Below are positions 43,534 to 52,786 of a stretch of 64,000 bases of DNA, piece after piece. Source of the DNA: Agarivorans sp. Alg241-V36 (GTDB lineage: Bacteria; Pseudomonadota; Gammaproteobacteria; Enterobacterales; Celerinatantimonadaceae); NCBI RefSeq assembly GCF_900537085.1, contig NZ_UNRE01000002.1, positions 310,289 through 374,288 of the forward strand, given 5' to 3'. Every line of letters begins with the position of its first letter. Position 1 is the stretch's first letter. The position numbers were made by a program, and so were the translations under genes. Under the pieces are notes generated by a model. The model was not told where the DNA came from. It was given only the letters and a program-made list of their open reading frames with translations, and did not search any database.

Positions 43534-44922
43534 TTAGGCAAGTTGTGAGCGGTTAAATTGAAGTTCTGTGCACTGCTTTAGCTTAAACCATGCATAGGCA
43601 CCTGCAAGCGTATTGGCAATACACGCCGCAATAATAGTTTGAACAATGTTCTCTGTTGCTGCGCCTAGCCAAATGGCCGGCACATACAACACCAATAAAC
43701 GAACCATAGACACAAACAAAGCGCGGCGAGCTTCCCCTAGGGCATTAAATGCGGACACCACCAACATACAAAGACCAAGAGGTGCATAGCTAAATGGAAT
43801 CACCCACAGTGCAATGCTAAACCAGTTCTGCATCATCATATCAGTACTTATCATGGGAATAATATAGGGTGAGCTAATACCTGCAATAAGCGCGATGACT
43901 AGATGAAAAGCCAGTAAAAACTTAGCAGTAACAGTTAGTACCTCAACAATCTCACCAAGCTTACCTTCGCCAAGGTAGCGACCAATGATCGGCGGAATAG
44001 CCATGGTTAAAGCCAAAGTAAACACCAGAAGAAAGCTTTCTAGTCGAGCTAATAGGCTCCAAAATGCAATTTCTTCGGTGCCGATTTGCGCGATTAACAC
44101 CATGCAGATAAAGGCGCTTAATGAGGGTAGAGACTGATTCAATATCGTTGGCACAGTGGTGCGAATTAACTCTTTGCCGTAGTAGAAATAAGGCGAGTTG
44201 AGTATGGCAGACTGATTAGAGTAAGCGCTGTTATTGCTTGAATTTAAGCTTACTGCGGCGAACCACTGCTTCCCTCGCGCTTTGTAAAGCATGTACAAGG
44301 TACAAAAGGCGTAGCTTAGCGTAGAGGCAAGAGCTGCCCCCACAATGCCCATGTTAAGGCTGAAGATAAGCAAGGGATCAAGAATCAGATTAATAACACT
44401 GGCCAGCAGAAACATTTGCCCAGTGGTTTTAGTATCTTCGTTGGCTCGGTAGACACAAGACACCAAATATAAAGCGGCCACCGAAGTAGCACTTAATAAC
44501 CACACTGGCCAATAGCGATTAAAGATTGCTGCTAATGCTAATTGTTGTGCTTGGCTTACGTCGGTAGCAATAAATGTTGCCAATATCGGCTCTTGTAAGA
44601 GCCACAGCAAAACGCCCAGTAAGGCTATAAATAGACTTCCGCCGGCTGCAGCTAAGGTGGCAATGGTTTGAGACTTTAGCTTATCGCGCGCGCCACAGGC
44701 CTTAGAAATAATCGAGGTTGCCGCAACACCAATACCAACTTGAATACCAATAAATGTAGCTTGAAAGGGCAGGGTGATGCCATGAACAGCCAGCTGATTG
44801 AGCCCAAGCATGCCTATAAATACAGAGTCCACCAATTGCACCAACATAATGGCGAACAAACCTACCGTAAGTGGCAGCGTGCGCTTTATGATAAGTATTA
44901 ATGTTGGAGAAACTGCAATCAT
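43534..44922 (-). CDS. MATE-family efflux transporter
   Basis: A 462-residue inner-membrane protein with twelve predicted helices in two MatE halves. The first half begins TLPLTVGLFAIMLVQLVDSVFIGMLG and the second around ILNQSLPSLSAFICMVLIAQIG. NorM-type MATE pumps export cationic drugs by sodium or proton antiport; the substrate here is unknown. A perfect palindrome separates it from the upstream MDR gene, and the LysR gene follows 21 bp downstream. Confidence 0.87.
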   Translation of the reverse strand: MIAVSPTLILIIKRTLPLTVGLFAIMLVQLVDSVFIGMLGLNQLAVHGITLPFQATFIGIQVGIGVAATSIISKACGARDKLKSQTIATLAAAGGSLFIALLGVLLWLLQEPILATFIATDVSQAQQLALAAIFNRYWPVWLLSATSVAALYLVSCVYRANEDTKTTGQMFLLASVINLILDPLLIFSLNMGIVGAALASTLSYAFCTLYMLYKARGKQWFAAVSLNSSNNSAYSNQSAILNSPYFYYGKELIRTTVPTILNQSLPSLSAFICMVLIAQIGTEEIAFWSLLARLESFLLVFTLALTMAIPPIIGRYLGEGKLGEIVEVLTVTAKFLLAFHLVIALIAGISSPYIIPMISTDMMMQNWFSIALWVIPFSYAPLGLCMLVVSAFNALGEARRALFVSMVRLLVLYVPAIWLGAATENIVQTIIAACIANTLAGAYAWFKLKQCTELQFNRSQLA

Positions 44923-44962
44923 CTAGCTGGCCTAATTGGGAATTTGCTGAAGGTAGAAACAA

Positions 44963-44990
44963 CAATGGCTTGCTTTAAAGCAAGCCATTG
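44963..44990 (-). terminator. 28-bp perfect palindrome between MDR and MATE genes
   Basis: CAATGGCTTGCTTT and AAAGCAAGCCATTG form one uninterrupted palindrome. On the minus strand it is followed by TTGTTT. It lies 17 bp after the MDR stop codon and is probably its terminator, making the MATE-LysR pair a separate unit or one produced by read-through. Confidence 0.75.
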
Positions 44991-45007
44991 AGCGCGAGGC
45001 TTAGCGA

Positions 45008-45997
45008 CTATTTAATATCAACAACAACTTTGCCAATCGCTTGACCACTAGCCAAACGGTCGTGCGCTGCAGCCGCATCGGCTAGGGCAAATTGTTGGCT
45101 ATCAAGCACTGGTTTTAGTTCACCGGCTTCAACAATTTTTGCTAGTGCTTTTAAGATCTTGCCGTGAGCTGCTCGGCCTTGGTTATAGATCATCGGTAAA
45201 AGCATAAACACAACATGTAAAGACAGGCCTTTCATGTGCACCATGGTTAAATCTTGCTCGTGCATAGATAAGGTGGTGGCAATTTGACCGTTTAGCTTAG
45301 CTGCCTCAATCGAGTTGTTGATGTTAGCGCCGCCCACAGAATCAAAAATCACATCAAAGCCGCCACCATTGGTGTACTTCTCAACATAGTCGGCAACGGT
45401 TTCGGTTTTAAAGTCGATAGCCGTTGCGCCAAGCTCTGCGATGAGATTGGTTTGTTCGCCAGCGGCACCGGTTGCAAAAACTTCGGTACCAAAATGTTTT
45501 GCCAGTTGCAGCGCAACATGACCCACACCGCCAGCACCACCGTGTACAAGTACTTTTTGGCCTGCAGTAATACCTGCACGGACTAAACCTTCATATGCTG
45601 TGATACCTACTAGTGGTAGGGCTGCTGCTTCACGCATTGAGATGTTGTTTGGTTTGTGAGCCACTAAATCAGCATCTGCCAACATGTATTCGGCCAACGA
45701 GCCTTGTAGTTCACCAAGCCCACCAGCACAGCCGTATACTTCGTCACCAGGTTTAAAGTCGCTTACACCTTCGCCTACCGCTTCAACAGTACCCGCGAAA
45801 TCCATGCCCAATACGCCAGGAAGCTGCGGGTGAAAAGGTAAGGCTTCGCCCATGTCACGAATCATCATGTCGATGGTATTAATACTAGAGGCCGCAATCT
45901 TGATAACAAGGTGACCAGGTTTTACTTCTGGTTTTGCAATTTCTGCTGTTTCAAATACGTCGCTGCCACCGAATGCGCGAATCACTGTTGCTTTCAT
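45008..45997 (-). CDS. MDR-family NADPH:quinone-type oxidoreductase
   Basis: A 329-residue medium-chain dehydrogenase/reductase without the catalytic zinc ligands. The GroES-like N-terminal domain ends near residue 120. The Rossmann signature is VLVHGGAGGVGHVALQLAKHFG. Features such as VLGMDFAGTVEAVG and the C-terminal HDRLASGQAIGKVVVDI fit the quinone oxidoreductase/YhdH-like zinc-independent group. Electrophilic alkenals or quinones are likely substrates. It is divergent from a radical SAM gene. Confidence 0.87.
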   Translation of the reverse strand: MKATVIRAFGGSDVFETAEIAKPEVKPGHLVIKIAASSINTIDMMIRDMGEALPFHPQLPGVLGMDFAGTVEAVGEGVSDFKPGDEVYGCAGGLGELQGSLAEYMLADADLVAHKPNNISMREAAALPLVGITAYEGLVRAGITAGQKVLVHGGAGGVGHVALQLAKHFGTEVFATGAAGEQTNLIAELGATAIDFKTETVADYVEKYTNGGGFDVIFDSVGGANINNSIEAAKLNGQIATTLSMHEQDLTMVHMKGLSLHVVFMLLPMIYNQGRAAHGKILKALAKIVEAGELKPVLDSQQFALADAAAAHDRLASGQAIGKVVVDIK

Positions 45998-46303
45998 GAT
46001 TATGAACCTCTATCCGTTGTTGTCTGTCATTGAGTTGGCTTCAGTATAGGCAGCATGAATAATTTGATAAGAAGGGCAAATACAAAATCAGTTTTAAGTT
46101 TTTGTTAATAATGAAGTGGACCAAGCTTAATCCAGCAACATCAGGCGGCTAGCGGCGAATTTGAAGATGGTTTATGGGCGATGATTGGCCCTAAGCATTA
46201 TTAAATTTTTATTAACACTGATTCTACCTTTCACTTTCTTATCGCAGCTTTGACATAGCAGTAGACTTCTCGGCAATAAACGCCCTAGGTTGAGGAGCCT
46301 ACT
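45998..46303. other. 306-bp divergent promoter region
   Basis: It lies between the divergent MDR and radical SAM genes and must hold both promoters. I found no ORF worth calling and no clear structural RNA. Confidence 0.4.
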
Positions 46304-47179
46304 ATGCATTATGAAGGTAAAATCTATCGTCCTTGGATGGAAGCCAAGAGTGTACTTATTCAAACGACGCTGGGTTGCAGCAATAACCAGTGTACCTTCT
46401 GTACCATGTTCGACGACAAACGCTTTAAGGTGCGTGACCTTGAGGCGATCTTTAAAGACATTGATGAAGCAAGGTTGATGCATCATAAGGTTGAATCGAT
46501 ATTCCTTATCGATGGCAATGTAATGGCGATGCGAACCGACAAGCTGTTGAAGATCCTTGATAAGGTTAAGGTAACTTTTCCTGAGCTTAAACATCTAGCC
46601 TTGTATTCAGGCTTTAACGATTTCCGTCGTAAGAGTATCTCGGAGCTAAAAGAGCTGCGTTCGGCGGGCCTTACCACCGCTTATTCTGGTTTAGAGTCTG
46701 GCGACCCGATTGTTCTGGAGCGGATTAAAAAAGGCATGACGCGAGAGCATGCTATTAAAGGTATGGAGATGGCGCGTGAAGCCAATATTCAGGTGCTTGC
46801 TTCCTTCATTTTTGGTTTAGGTGGCAAAGATCGCTCCATCGAGCATGCTGAAAACACCACTAGCTTGCTCAACATAATGCAGCCAGATGCAATTGCGCCA
46901 ATGGCACTTGCAATCCAACCTGGCAGTGAACTGGAGCGAGAGCTACACCGAGGAGAGTTTGTGCTACCCACACCGCTGCAGATATTGGAAGAGGAAAGGT
47001 ACTTGCTGGAAAATATGGATGACTTCCCCTGTTATTACTGGGGTGATCATGGCAACAATATAGCGTCTATGCGCGGTGTTTGGCCCGAGGTTCGCCAATC
47101 ATTTTTACAGAACATTAATCAACATATCTCGCATAATCCAATGGCGCAGAAAAATGCTATTGAGACTTACGCTTGGTAG
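46304..47179 (+). CDS. radical SAM protein of unknown function
   Basis: A 291-residue radical SAM enzyme. The 4Fe-4S motif is CSNNQCTFC, with Cys25, Cys30 and Cys33 (CX4CX2C, a variant of CX3CX2C common in this subfamily). SAM-binding features include YSGLESGDPIVLERIKKGM. The N-terminal MHYEGKIYRPWMEAKS is typical of COG1032-like proteins whose substrate is unknown. Its stop codon lies inside three tandem 15-bp repeats. Confidence 0.85.
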   Translation: MHYEGKIYRPWMEAKSVLIQTTLGCSNNQCTFCTMFDDKRFKVRDLEAIFKDIDEARLMHHKVESIFLIDGNVMAMRTDKLLKILDKVKVTFPELKHLALYSGFNDFRRKSISELKELRSAGLTTAYSGLESGDPIVLERIKKGMTREHAIKGMEMAREANIQVLASFIFGLGGKDRSIEHAENTTSLLNIMQPDAIAPMALAIQPGSELERELHRGEFVLPTPLQILEEERYLLENMDDFPCYYWGDHGNNIASMRGVWPEVRQSFLQNINQHISHNPMAQKNAIETYAW

Positions 47180-47219
47180 TAAACGGCTAGGTAGTAAATG
47201 GCCTGGTAGTAAATAGCTA
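47175..47219. repeat. three tandem 15-bp repeats across the stop codon
   Basis: GGTAGTAAACGGCTA, GGTAGTAAATGGCCT and GGTAGTAAATAGCTA follow each other without gaps. The first contains the stop codon of the radical SAM gene. Because the period is 15 bases, each unit repeats in-frame TAG-TAA stops. Confidence 0.85.
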
Positions 47220-47623
47220 GGAGATTTAAACGCTAATGATGATTAGCGAGTATTCAGCGGCTTCATAGAAGTCGCTTTTTTATGTGTTTAAATCGAGCTA
47301 GATTTTGCCTCTCTCTTCTTTACCTTTTCTGTTTAGTAGCCTCTTGTTCGTTCATCGTGAACTGTAGTGACGGATTACATTCTCTAAGCGCATTTAAGCA
47401 AGGTTTACTTGATAATCGTCGACACCAATCAATAAGCTTTATTTCTTTTTTACACTCGAAATAATTATGGATAAGTTAATAAATTCATAAGCTTACATTG
47501 TTAACCTTTTGTTGATTTAGTTTCGTTTTTTCTTTGATTGTTTAAACAATGAGCAGGGCATACCTTTTACTTAGTTATCCACGAGCTGATAACGAGACAA
47601 TCATAAAACGGAAGGAATTGAAT
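47180..47623. other. intergenic region before the crotonase gene
   Basis: 444 bp. After the tandem repeats there are two hairpins: CGCTAAT / ATTAGCG (47231-47248) and an intrinsic terminator listed separately. A 60-codon ORF at 47282 begins inside the terminator's T-run and has poor composition, so it is not annotated. The remainder carries the promoter of the crotonase gene. Confidence 0.5.
47256..47281 (+). terminator. intrinsic terminator of the radical SAM gene
   Basis: AGCGGCTTC and GAAGTCGCT form the stem with a 3-base loop, followed by TTTTT. Confidence 0.85.
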
Positions 47624-48469
47624 ATGGCTTACCAAGGCTACACAACATTTACCGCAAAACAAGACGAGGCGATTTTATATGTCACTTTTGATTTTGGAAC
47701 GGTTAACGTACAAGGTCAGGAGATGCTAGCTGACCTAAACGGTTTGGCACTGCGTTTAGAACGCGATCGCAGCGTAAAAGTGGTGGTATTCCAATCGGCA
47801 AATCCAGAAATTTGGGTATGCCATTATGATACGGATTTGCTTAAAGACATGTCGACCGAGGCGGTGTCTCGCGAAGAAGCAAAACTACTCGACTTACAAG
47901 CAGTTCTTGAGCGCATTAGTAAGCTGCCTCAAGCGACTATTGCAAAACTAGAAGGCTTTGCCCGTGGCGGCGGTCATGAGTTTGCTTTGGCCTGCGATAT
48001 GCGTTTTGCAGCTCGGGGCAAATATAAATTCATGCAAATGGAAGTAGGCATGGGCATCTTGCCATGTGGCGGCGGTGCTTCGCGTATGGCTCGCCAAGTG
48101 GGTTTGGGGCGCGCCTTAGAAATTGTGCTCAGCGCACGTGATTTTAGTGCCGACGAAGCAGAAGCTTACGGCACCATTAATAAAGCTTTAGAACCCGATG
48201 AAATTGGTCCTTATGTCGACGCCCTAGCGCAACGTATATCTAAATTCCCTGCAGAATCAATTAACGCTTGTAAGCAGATGGTGTATGAGTCAATCGACAA
48301 ACCAATCGATGAAGCTCTTAAAGCTGAAGCCTATTGGTTATACCAAGCTACCAGCAAAACACCTGCTGTTAAGCGTTTCCAAATTGCTGATGAGCAAGGC
48401 CTAGAGCACGATATAGAGAACCAACGTAACTGGGAACAGTTAGTTATGACCGTTCAAGATATTAACTAG
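47624..48469 (+). CDS. enoyl-CoA hydratase/isomerase-family (crotonase) protein
   Basis: A 281-residue crotonase-fold protein. ATG 47624 follows GGAAGGA and is preferred to the longer frame from 47549. The core is LPQATIAKLEGFARGGGHEFALACDMRFAARGKYKF, which contains the oxyanion-hole Gly-rich turn. EVGMGILPCGGGASRMARQVG follows. The catalytic Glu pair of enoyl-CoA hydratase is not obvious, so CoA-ester hydratase, isomerase or another crotonase activity is possible. Confidence 0.83.
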   Translation: MAYQGYTTFTAKQDEAILYVTFDFGTVNVQGQEMLADLNGLALRLERDRSVKVVVFQSANPEIWVCHYDTDLLKDMSTEAVSREEAKLLDLQAVLERISKLPQATIAKLEGFARGGGHEFALACDMRFAARGKYKFMQMEVGMGILPCGGGASRMARQVGLGRALEIVLSARDFSADEAEAYGTINKALEPDEIGPYVDALAQRISKFPAESINACKQMVYESIDKPIDEALKAEAYWLYQATSKTPAVKRFQIADEQGLEHDIENQRNWEQLVMTVQDIN

Positions 48470-48604
48470 AACAAGCTAACAAGAAAGCTCCTACGGTGTT
48501 AACTCGAAAGAGAAACGGGGAGCTTTCTAATTTCTAAAGCTTATCAAGCCAAGTGCTAAAACTGATGTTCAATTCACCCGAATCAACAAAATGAGAGGTT
48601 CACT

Positions 48605-48850
48605 ATGCTAGGTGAAAGCCATTCACTACTACACGAATTCCCAAAATCTAAAGCAAGCATATTAAGCTTAGTGAAAAGCGATCAAAGCTTTGCTAGAGAT
48701 GCGCAGCACTACGAAGACTTAGACAATAAAATTAGAGATTTAGAACTCAGCAATTCACCGATTGACGATCAAGCCATGCATCAGCTCAAGCATGATCGCT
48801 CACTACTAAAAGATTCTCTTTATCAGCGGATTTTGCAAGCTGAAAAGTAA
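48605..48850 (+). CDS. YdcH-like DUF465 protein
   Basis: An 81-residue mostly helical protein. SHSLLHEFPKSKASILSLVKSD at the start and HYEDLDNKIRDLELSNSPI in the middle are characteristic of the DUF465/YdcH family. Function unknown. It is monocistronic and followed by a strong terminator. Confidence 0.85.
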   Translation: MLGESHSLLHEFPKSKASILSLVKSDQSFARDAQHYEDLDNKIRDLELSNSPIDDQAMHQLKHDRSLLKDSLYQRILQAEK

Positions 48851-48856
48851 TAAACG

Positions 48857-48887
48857 AAAAAGCTCGAGCAAACGCTTGAGCTTTTTT
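48857..48887. terminator. bidirectional intrinsic terminator
   Basis: AAAAAGCTCGAGC and GCTTGAGCTTTTTT form a stem with one G-T pair and a short loop. It separates the convergent DUF465 and gluconolactonase-like genes. Confidence 0.88.
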
Positions 48888-48893
48888 GTTGGG

Positions 48894-49805
48894 CTATTCG
48901 CTAGCCGCTGGATACTCTTTGATAGTAAATGCTGGTGTGGCTAAGCCTTTAATATCGTTAAGCTCTATGGCAAATACGCCGCCGCTTAGCGGGTAGTCGC
49001 ATAGTTGTTGTTCACTCATGCCTTCGCGGGCACTTACCACATACAAAGTGCTTAAATTTGGACCGCCAAAGGCACATTTAGTGACGTTAAGTGCTGGAAT
49101 GGCGATTTGTCGTTCTAGTTCACCTTGTGGGGTATAGCGGCTAAGTTTTGCGCCATTAAAATGGGCTACCCAGATATGCTGTTCTGCATCTAAGGTGATG
49201 CCATCGGGGTTGCCAAAGCTGCGATCAATATGCAGCCAATCTTGTAGTTCTTTAATGTTGCCGTCTTCACTGAGTTTTCCGCGTTTTATGAGGAAGTTTT
49301 CGGTATCGACAAAGTAGCCATAGCCTTGCTTTTCGCAAAAGGTGGGGCCGTTGGTTACCCAGTATTTTTCATCTAGCGTGTTTAGCTCTAAGTTTGGGCT
49401 TAAGCGATAAAACTGTCCGGAAGCCTTGGTTATTTGGCAATCCATTGAGCCTAGCCATAAGTCGCCATTGGGCGAAACCCAAGCGTCATTTAGGCGGTTT
49501 TCTTTTAGTGTCGGTTCGGGGTCGAGCAACAAGGTGCTTTTATCGTCACGAAGTAGTTTTACCCCGTTGGCATAGGTGGCTACAAAAGTAGTGCTATCGC
49601 CGGGAATAAGGGTGGGTAAAATGGCACTAATCATTGGCTTTTGCGACCAGCTTTGCTGCTCACCGCTGGCGGGGTGATAGCGGTGCAAACTTTCTTTAAG
49701 AATGTCTACCCAATAGAGCGCTTGCTCTTGTTCTATCCATACTACACCTTCGCCTAAACGCGCTTCAGCCTGCCAGACACAGGTAACCTTTGGGGTTTGC
49801 AACAT
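48894..49805 (-). CDS. SMP-30/gluconolactonase-family protein
   Basis: A 303-residue six-bladed beta-propeller lactonase-type protein. ATG 49805 (MLQTPKVTCVWQAEARLGEGVVW) is preferred to the frame from 49829. The calcium ligands of the family can be placed: Glu in RLGEGVVW, Asn in ENRLNDAWV, Asn in YWVTNGPTF and Asp in GNPDGITLD. Such enzymes hydrolyse sugar lactones. No signal peptide is visible, so it is probably cytosolic. The substrate is not fixed. Confidence 0.87.
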   Translation of the reverse strand: MLQTPKVTCVWQAEARLGEGVVWIEQEQALYWVDILKESLHRYHPASGEQQSWSQKPMISAILPTLIPGDSTTFVATYANGVKLLRDDKSTLLLDPEPTLKENRLNDAWVSPNGDLWLGSMDCQITKASGQFYRLSPNLELNTLDEKYWVTNGPTFCEKQGYGYFVDTENFLIKRGKLSEDGNIKELQDWLHIDRSFGNPDGITLDAEQHIWVAHFNGAKLSRYTPQGELERQIAIPALNVTKCAFGGPNLSTLYVVSAREGMSEQQLCDYPLSGGVFAIELNDIKGLATPAFTIKEYPAASE

Positions 49806-50013
49806 GCTTAATCCTAGAAAAATGACCAACTAGCAGCAAATTATCTCACTGCGGTTTTACGTGGTCGATGGTAACACTTCGCATTAGCTGGATGATTTGT
49901 TTCATGGATTAATTGTATTTTTGCGAGGGGCTTAGAAATCTATTCAAGTGAAGTGAGATAGCCACAATAGAGTGTTTCATTAGCGTGGCGGGGAGCTTGT
50001 AGCGAAAAATAAG

Positions 50014-50045
50014 GGCAAAACCAAACCAGAGAGTTTGGCTTTGCC
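50014..50045. terminator. hairpin downstream of the AGE-fold gene
   Basis: GGCAAA-CCAAAC and GTTTGG-TTTGCC form a stem with a single mismatch and a 6-base loop. It lies 7 bp after the stop codon of the minus-strand gene. Confidence 0.65.
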
Positions 50046-50052
50046 ATAGTGT

Positions 50053-51465
50053 TTAGTTTGGCTTCTTAATACCAATTTGTTGATAGCTTACTTGGCTAAT
50101 CGTTAAGTTTTGCCATTTTCCAACTGACTTAGCTTGAGCCTTTTCTGCTTGGTAAAAGTAAGGCTGGCGTAGCTGGGCTTGCTCGCTAGGCATCGCAAAG
50201 TATAAGCGGGCAGTTTCGCCATTAAGTTGAGCGCTAGTTAAATAGGCCACCAGCGCGTGTTCTAGGGCATGATAGTCACTCTTCCATAGGTGAATTTTAA
50301 GGCCTTGATTGGCAACGGGATAGGTACCACCATCTTCGGCGATAAAACGATCAAACCATTGCGGGTAAGTGGTGGTTAAGTAATTGGTGGCACTTGGTTC
50401 GACCAAGGCTAAGCTTGCGGCAGCTTGGTCTAGCTCGGCATATTCCCACCAAATTGCTGGTGCACCATTAGGTAGGCGACGCCATCCGCCTTCGCCTTGC
50501 TCTATAAAGGCTGCTTGTAAGGTGGCTTGTAAACCTTGTTTACTTTGACTCACCAGCTGTTGTTTGCCTAAGTATTCAGCGGCTAACCAGGTCATCCACC
50601 ATGATTTTGCGGTATGACCAAAATCATTATGGCGGGCAGAGTCTGGCTGGTAGTTGTTGCCGTGTTTGGTGCCCCAAAAACGGAAATCATCGGGGCGAAG
50701 AAATTGTTGAGTAATGGTAGTGAGCAGTTTACTAAGATCTTGGTCCCACTGACTTTTGTGGGGCTCGGGTAATAGTGGAGACAGCAGTAACATATAAGCG
50801 TTTATTTGGTCTAGCTGAGCCACTAACTCAACTTCATCGCCACTGCCGTTGGCCGATTCTGCATTAACCCAGCGAAGGCGCTGTTGCTGCTCGTCCCAGT
50901 ATTTATCAAATATGTAATCTTTTACTTTAAGCAGGTCGTTCAGTACCGCTTGGTCGCCGGTTAAGTAATAGTAAAAAGCCATGCCGAGTTGGGCGTAGGC
51001 CAGATCTTGAGTAGTGCGTTGTTTGGCAGAGAAAGCCGACTGCCCATCTTCAAGCACACTAATCACCGAGCCTTGCTCTTCAAGCAGGTGAGTGCGCAGG
51101 TAATCCACTCCAGCTTTGCTAAGCGCAAGGGCTTGTTGGTCACCGGTTAAATGAAAAATAACGCCATAAACAAAAGTATGGCGAGCCTGCATGCGGGTAT
51201 AGCTTTGATTGAGGTGAGGTCTCATCCAATCGGGAGCAGCATTTAGTTCAGAACAGGGGCTAGTTTGGCTAAATGCCGAGCCGTCGTTACAACGGAAGGT
51301 AGGGAAGTTACCCAAGGGAGTGCCATGGGCATCTTGGTGTAGCCAAAAAGGAGCCAGCTCGTTTTCCACGCTATCAAGCCAACGCTGGGCCGAAGGGATT
51401 TGCAAATCGCCCGCTTGGGCATTGCCGTTAGCAATTAAACACACACTGAGTAATACTCGTTTCAC
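50053..51465 (-). CDS. periplasmic N-acylglucosamine 2-epimerase (AGE)-fold protein
   Basis: A 470-residue protein with a signal peptide (about residues 1-18, MKRVLLSVCLIANGNAQA). The mature part is an all-helical barrel with AGE-like repeats, such as RHTFVYGVIFHLTG, DLAYAQLGMAFYYYLTGD, DFGHTAKSWWMTWLAAEYLG and IWWEYAELDQAAASLAL. AGE-fold enzymes isomerise or hydrolyse sugars via conserved His residues; an exported member suggests action on oligosaccharide in the periplasm. The substrate is unknown. It lies near the GH8 enzyme and may share a carbohydrate role. Confidence 0.7.
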   Translation of the reverse strand: MKRVLLSVCLIANGNAQAGDLQIPSAQRWLDSVENELAPFWLHQDAHGTPLGNFPTFRCNDGSAFSQTSPCSELNAAPDWMRPHLNQSYTRMQARHTFVYGVIFHLTGDQQALALSKAGVDYLRTHLLEEQGSVISVLEDGQSAFSAKQRTTQDLAYAQLGMAFYYYLTGDQAVLNDLLKVKDYIFDKYWDEQQQRLRWVNAESANGSGDEVELVAQLDQINAYMLLLSPLLPEPHKSQWDQDLSKLLTTITQQFLRPDDFRFWGTKHGNNYQPDSARHNDFGHTAKSWWMTWLAAEYLGKQQLVSQSKQGLQATLQAAFIEQGEGGWRRLPNGAPAIWWEYAELDQAAASLALVEPSATNYLTTTYPQWFDRFIAEDGGTYPVANQGLKIHLWKSDYHALEHALVAYLTSAQLNGETARLYFAMPSEQAQLRQPYFYQAEKAQAKSVGKWQNLTISQVSYQQIGIKKPN

Positions 51466-51577
51466 AGTCTATTTCCTTAAGCTAAAACGCCATCGCTTAA
51501 GATTTTATCTGAGCATTGATAGAAAAAATCAGTGTTAGTACACAGTTTTAGCTGACTTATTGATAGATAGGATGGTT

Positions 51578-51609
51578 GAAAAAAAGGCGATAGCATTGCG
51601 CTATCGCCT
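51578..51609 (-). terminator. intrinsic terminator of rsgA
   Basis: On the minus strand AGGCGATAGC, a 5-base loop, GCTATCGCCT and a T7 run make a textbook terminator. It begins 8 bp after the rsgA stop. Confidence 0.92.
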
Positions 51610-51616
51610 AGTAGAT

Positions 51617-52672
51617 TTAGCCGCGCTGTTTCAACTGTTTAACGCTGTTTTGTACCCGCCGATAAAACTTGCCTAAGTCTTTATCGTTGGCACGTCGCTC
51701 TGCCACGCTGGCGGCATTAAACTGCTGTTCGCGCATCAGTTTGTGGTAGTTCTGCAAACGCCGCTCATCAAGCAAGCCATTTTCTATCGCTTGCCTTACT
51801 TGGCAACCGGGTTCGCTGTTGTGTTGGCAGTCGGCAAACTTACACTGCTCGGCTAGCTCGGTGATATCGTTGAAGGTGGCATTCACCCCTTCTTCACAAT
51901 CGCTGAGTTGTAACTCACGCATACCTGGAGTATCTAGCAGTAAACCGCCGTTCTCCATTAAATGCATTGAGCGCGCCGTAGTGGTATGCCTACCTTTACT
52001 GTCGGCTTCTCTAATCGCTCCCGTTTGGCTACTTTGCTCGCCTAACAAGGTATTGATTAGCGTAGATTTCCCTACTCCAGAAGAACCCATAAAGGCCACG
52101 GTTTGGCCCCGTTTACACCAAGGGTTAAGTTTGGCCACATCCTCGGTATCTAGCGCGTTAAGCGCTTCAACCATTAGCATTGGGTCAAGCTTTTGTACTT
52201 GCTGTTGTAGGCTAGCAACATCATCACAGGTGTCTGCTTTGGTAAGCACTACTACTGGATCTACTTTGGCTTCATTGGCTAGGGCCAAATAACGTTCGAT
52301 ACGGCTTAGGTTAAAGTTGTTGTTCAGTGAACACACGATAAACACGGTATCTACATTAGCGGCAATTAGCTGCAATTCGGCGCGAGTGCCCACGGCCTTA
52401 CGACTAAATAAGGTGGCAGGTTCTAGCTGCTTTACAAATTTAAGCTCCGGCGTATTGGCGTGTTCAAGCAACAGCCAGTCACCTACCGCCATTTTGGGCA
52501 TGTTTGGGTGAATTGCGATGCGTTGTAAGCCAAGTTCACTGGCGACTACATATTCGCTGCGGTGCTGTTCAAATACGCGCGCAGCAGTGTACGAACTTAG
52601 TTCGTCTAAATTAAGTTGTTGTTGAAAAAAGGGTTTCCATCCAAGTTCAGATAGAGAAAAAGAATTACCCAT
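51617..52672 (-). CDS. rsgA: ribosome small subunit-dependent GTPase RsgA
   Basis: A 351-residue circularly permuted GTPase that checks late 30S subunit maturation. After the OB domain (about 25-85) the G motifs come in permuted order: G4 TKAD (144-147), G1 GSSGVGKST (196-204), G3 DTPG (247-250). The zinc knuckle follows with Cys277, Cys282, His284 and Cys290. The architecture is complete. A short leader ORF with hairpins lies upstream. Confidence 0.95.
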   Translation of the reverse strand: MGNSFSLSELGWKPFFQQQLNLDELSSYTAARVFEQHRSEYVVASELGLQRIAIHPNMPKMAVGDWLLLEHANTPELKFVKQLEPATLFSRKAVGTRAELQLIAANVDTVFIVCSLNNNFNLSRIERYLALANEAKVDPVVVLTKADTCDDVASLQQQVQKLDPMLMVEALNALDTEDVAKLNPWCKRGQTVAFMGSSGVGKSTLINTLLGEQSSQTGAIREADSKGRHTTTARSMHLMENGGLLLDTPGMRELQLSDCEEGVNATFNDITELAEQCKFADCQHNSEPGCQVRQAIENGLLDERRLQNYHKLMREQQFNAASVAERRANDKDLGKFYRRVQNSVKQLKQRG

Positions 52673-52723
52673 TTGAGATTACCCCAAGCACAATGAGTGC
52701 TATTTGAAACTAATTAGGGGTCA

Positions 52724-52786
52724 ATTAAGCCCCGGTAATGACCGGGCTGAGCAGGAGTAACAGTGTTACGCTTGTTCCTGAGCCCG
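52724..52786 (-). promoter_or_regulatory. overlapping hairpins, possible attenuator upstream of rsgA
   Basis: On the minus strand CGGGCTCAGGA and the downstream CCTGCTCAGCCCG pair through an imperfect stem that includes GTAAC and GTTAC. The second arm's CCCGG can instead pair with the following CCGGG (loop TCATTA). The two structures exclude each other, as in attenuators. There is no strong U-run, so control of translation or RNA stability is also possible. Confidence 0.45.

Noticed and set aside
47282-47464. 60-codon + strand ORF with a hydrophobic N-terminus
   Set aside because: It begins in the T-run of an intrinsic terminator, has no ribosome site and has composition unlike the neighbouring genes.
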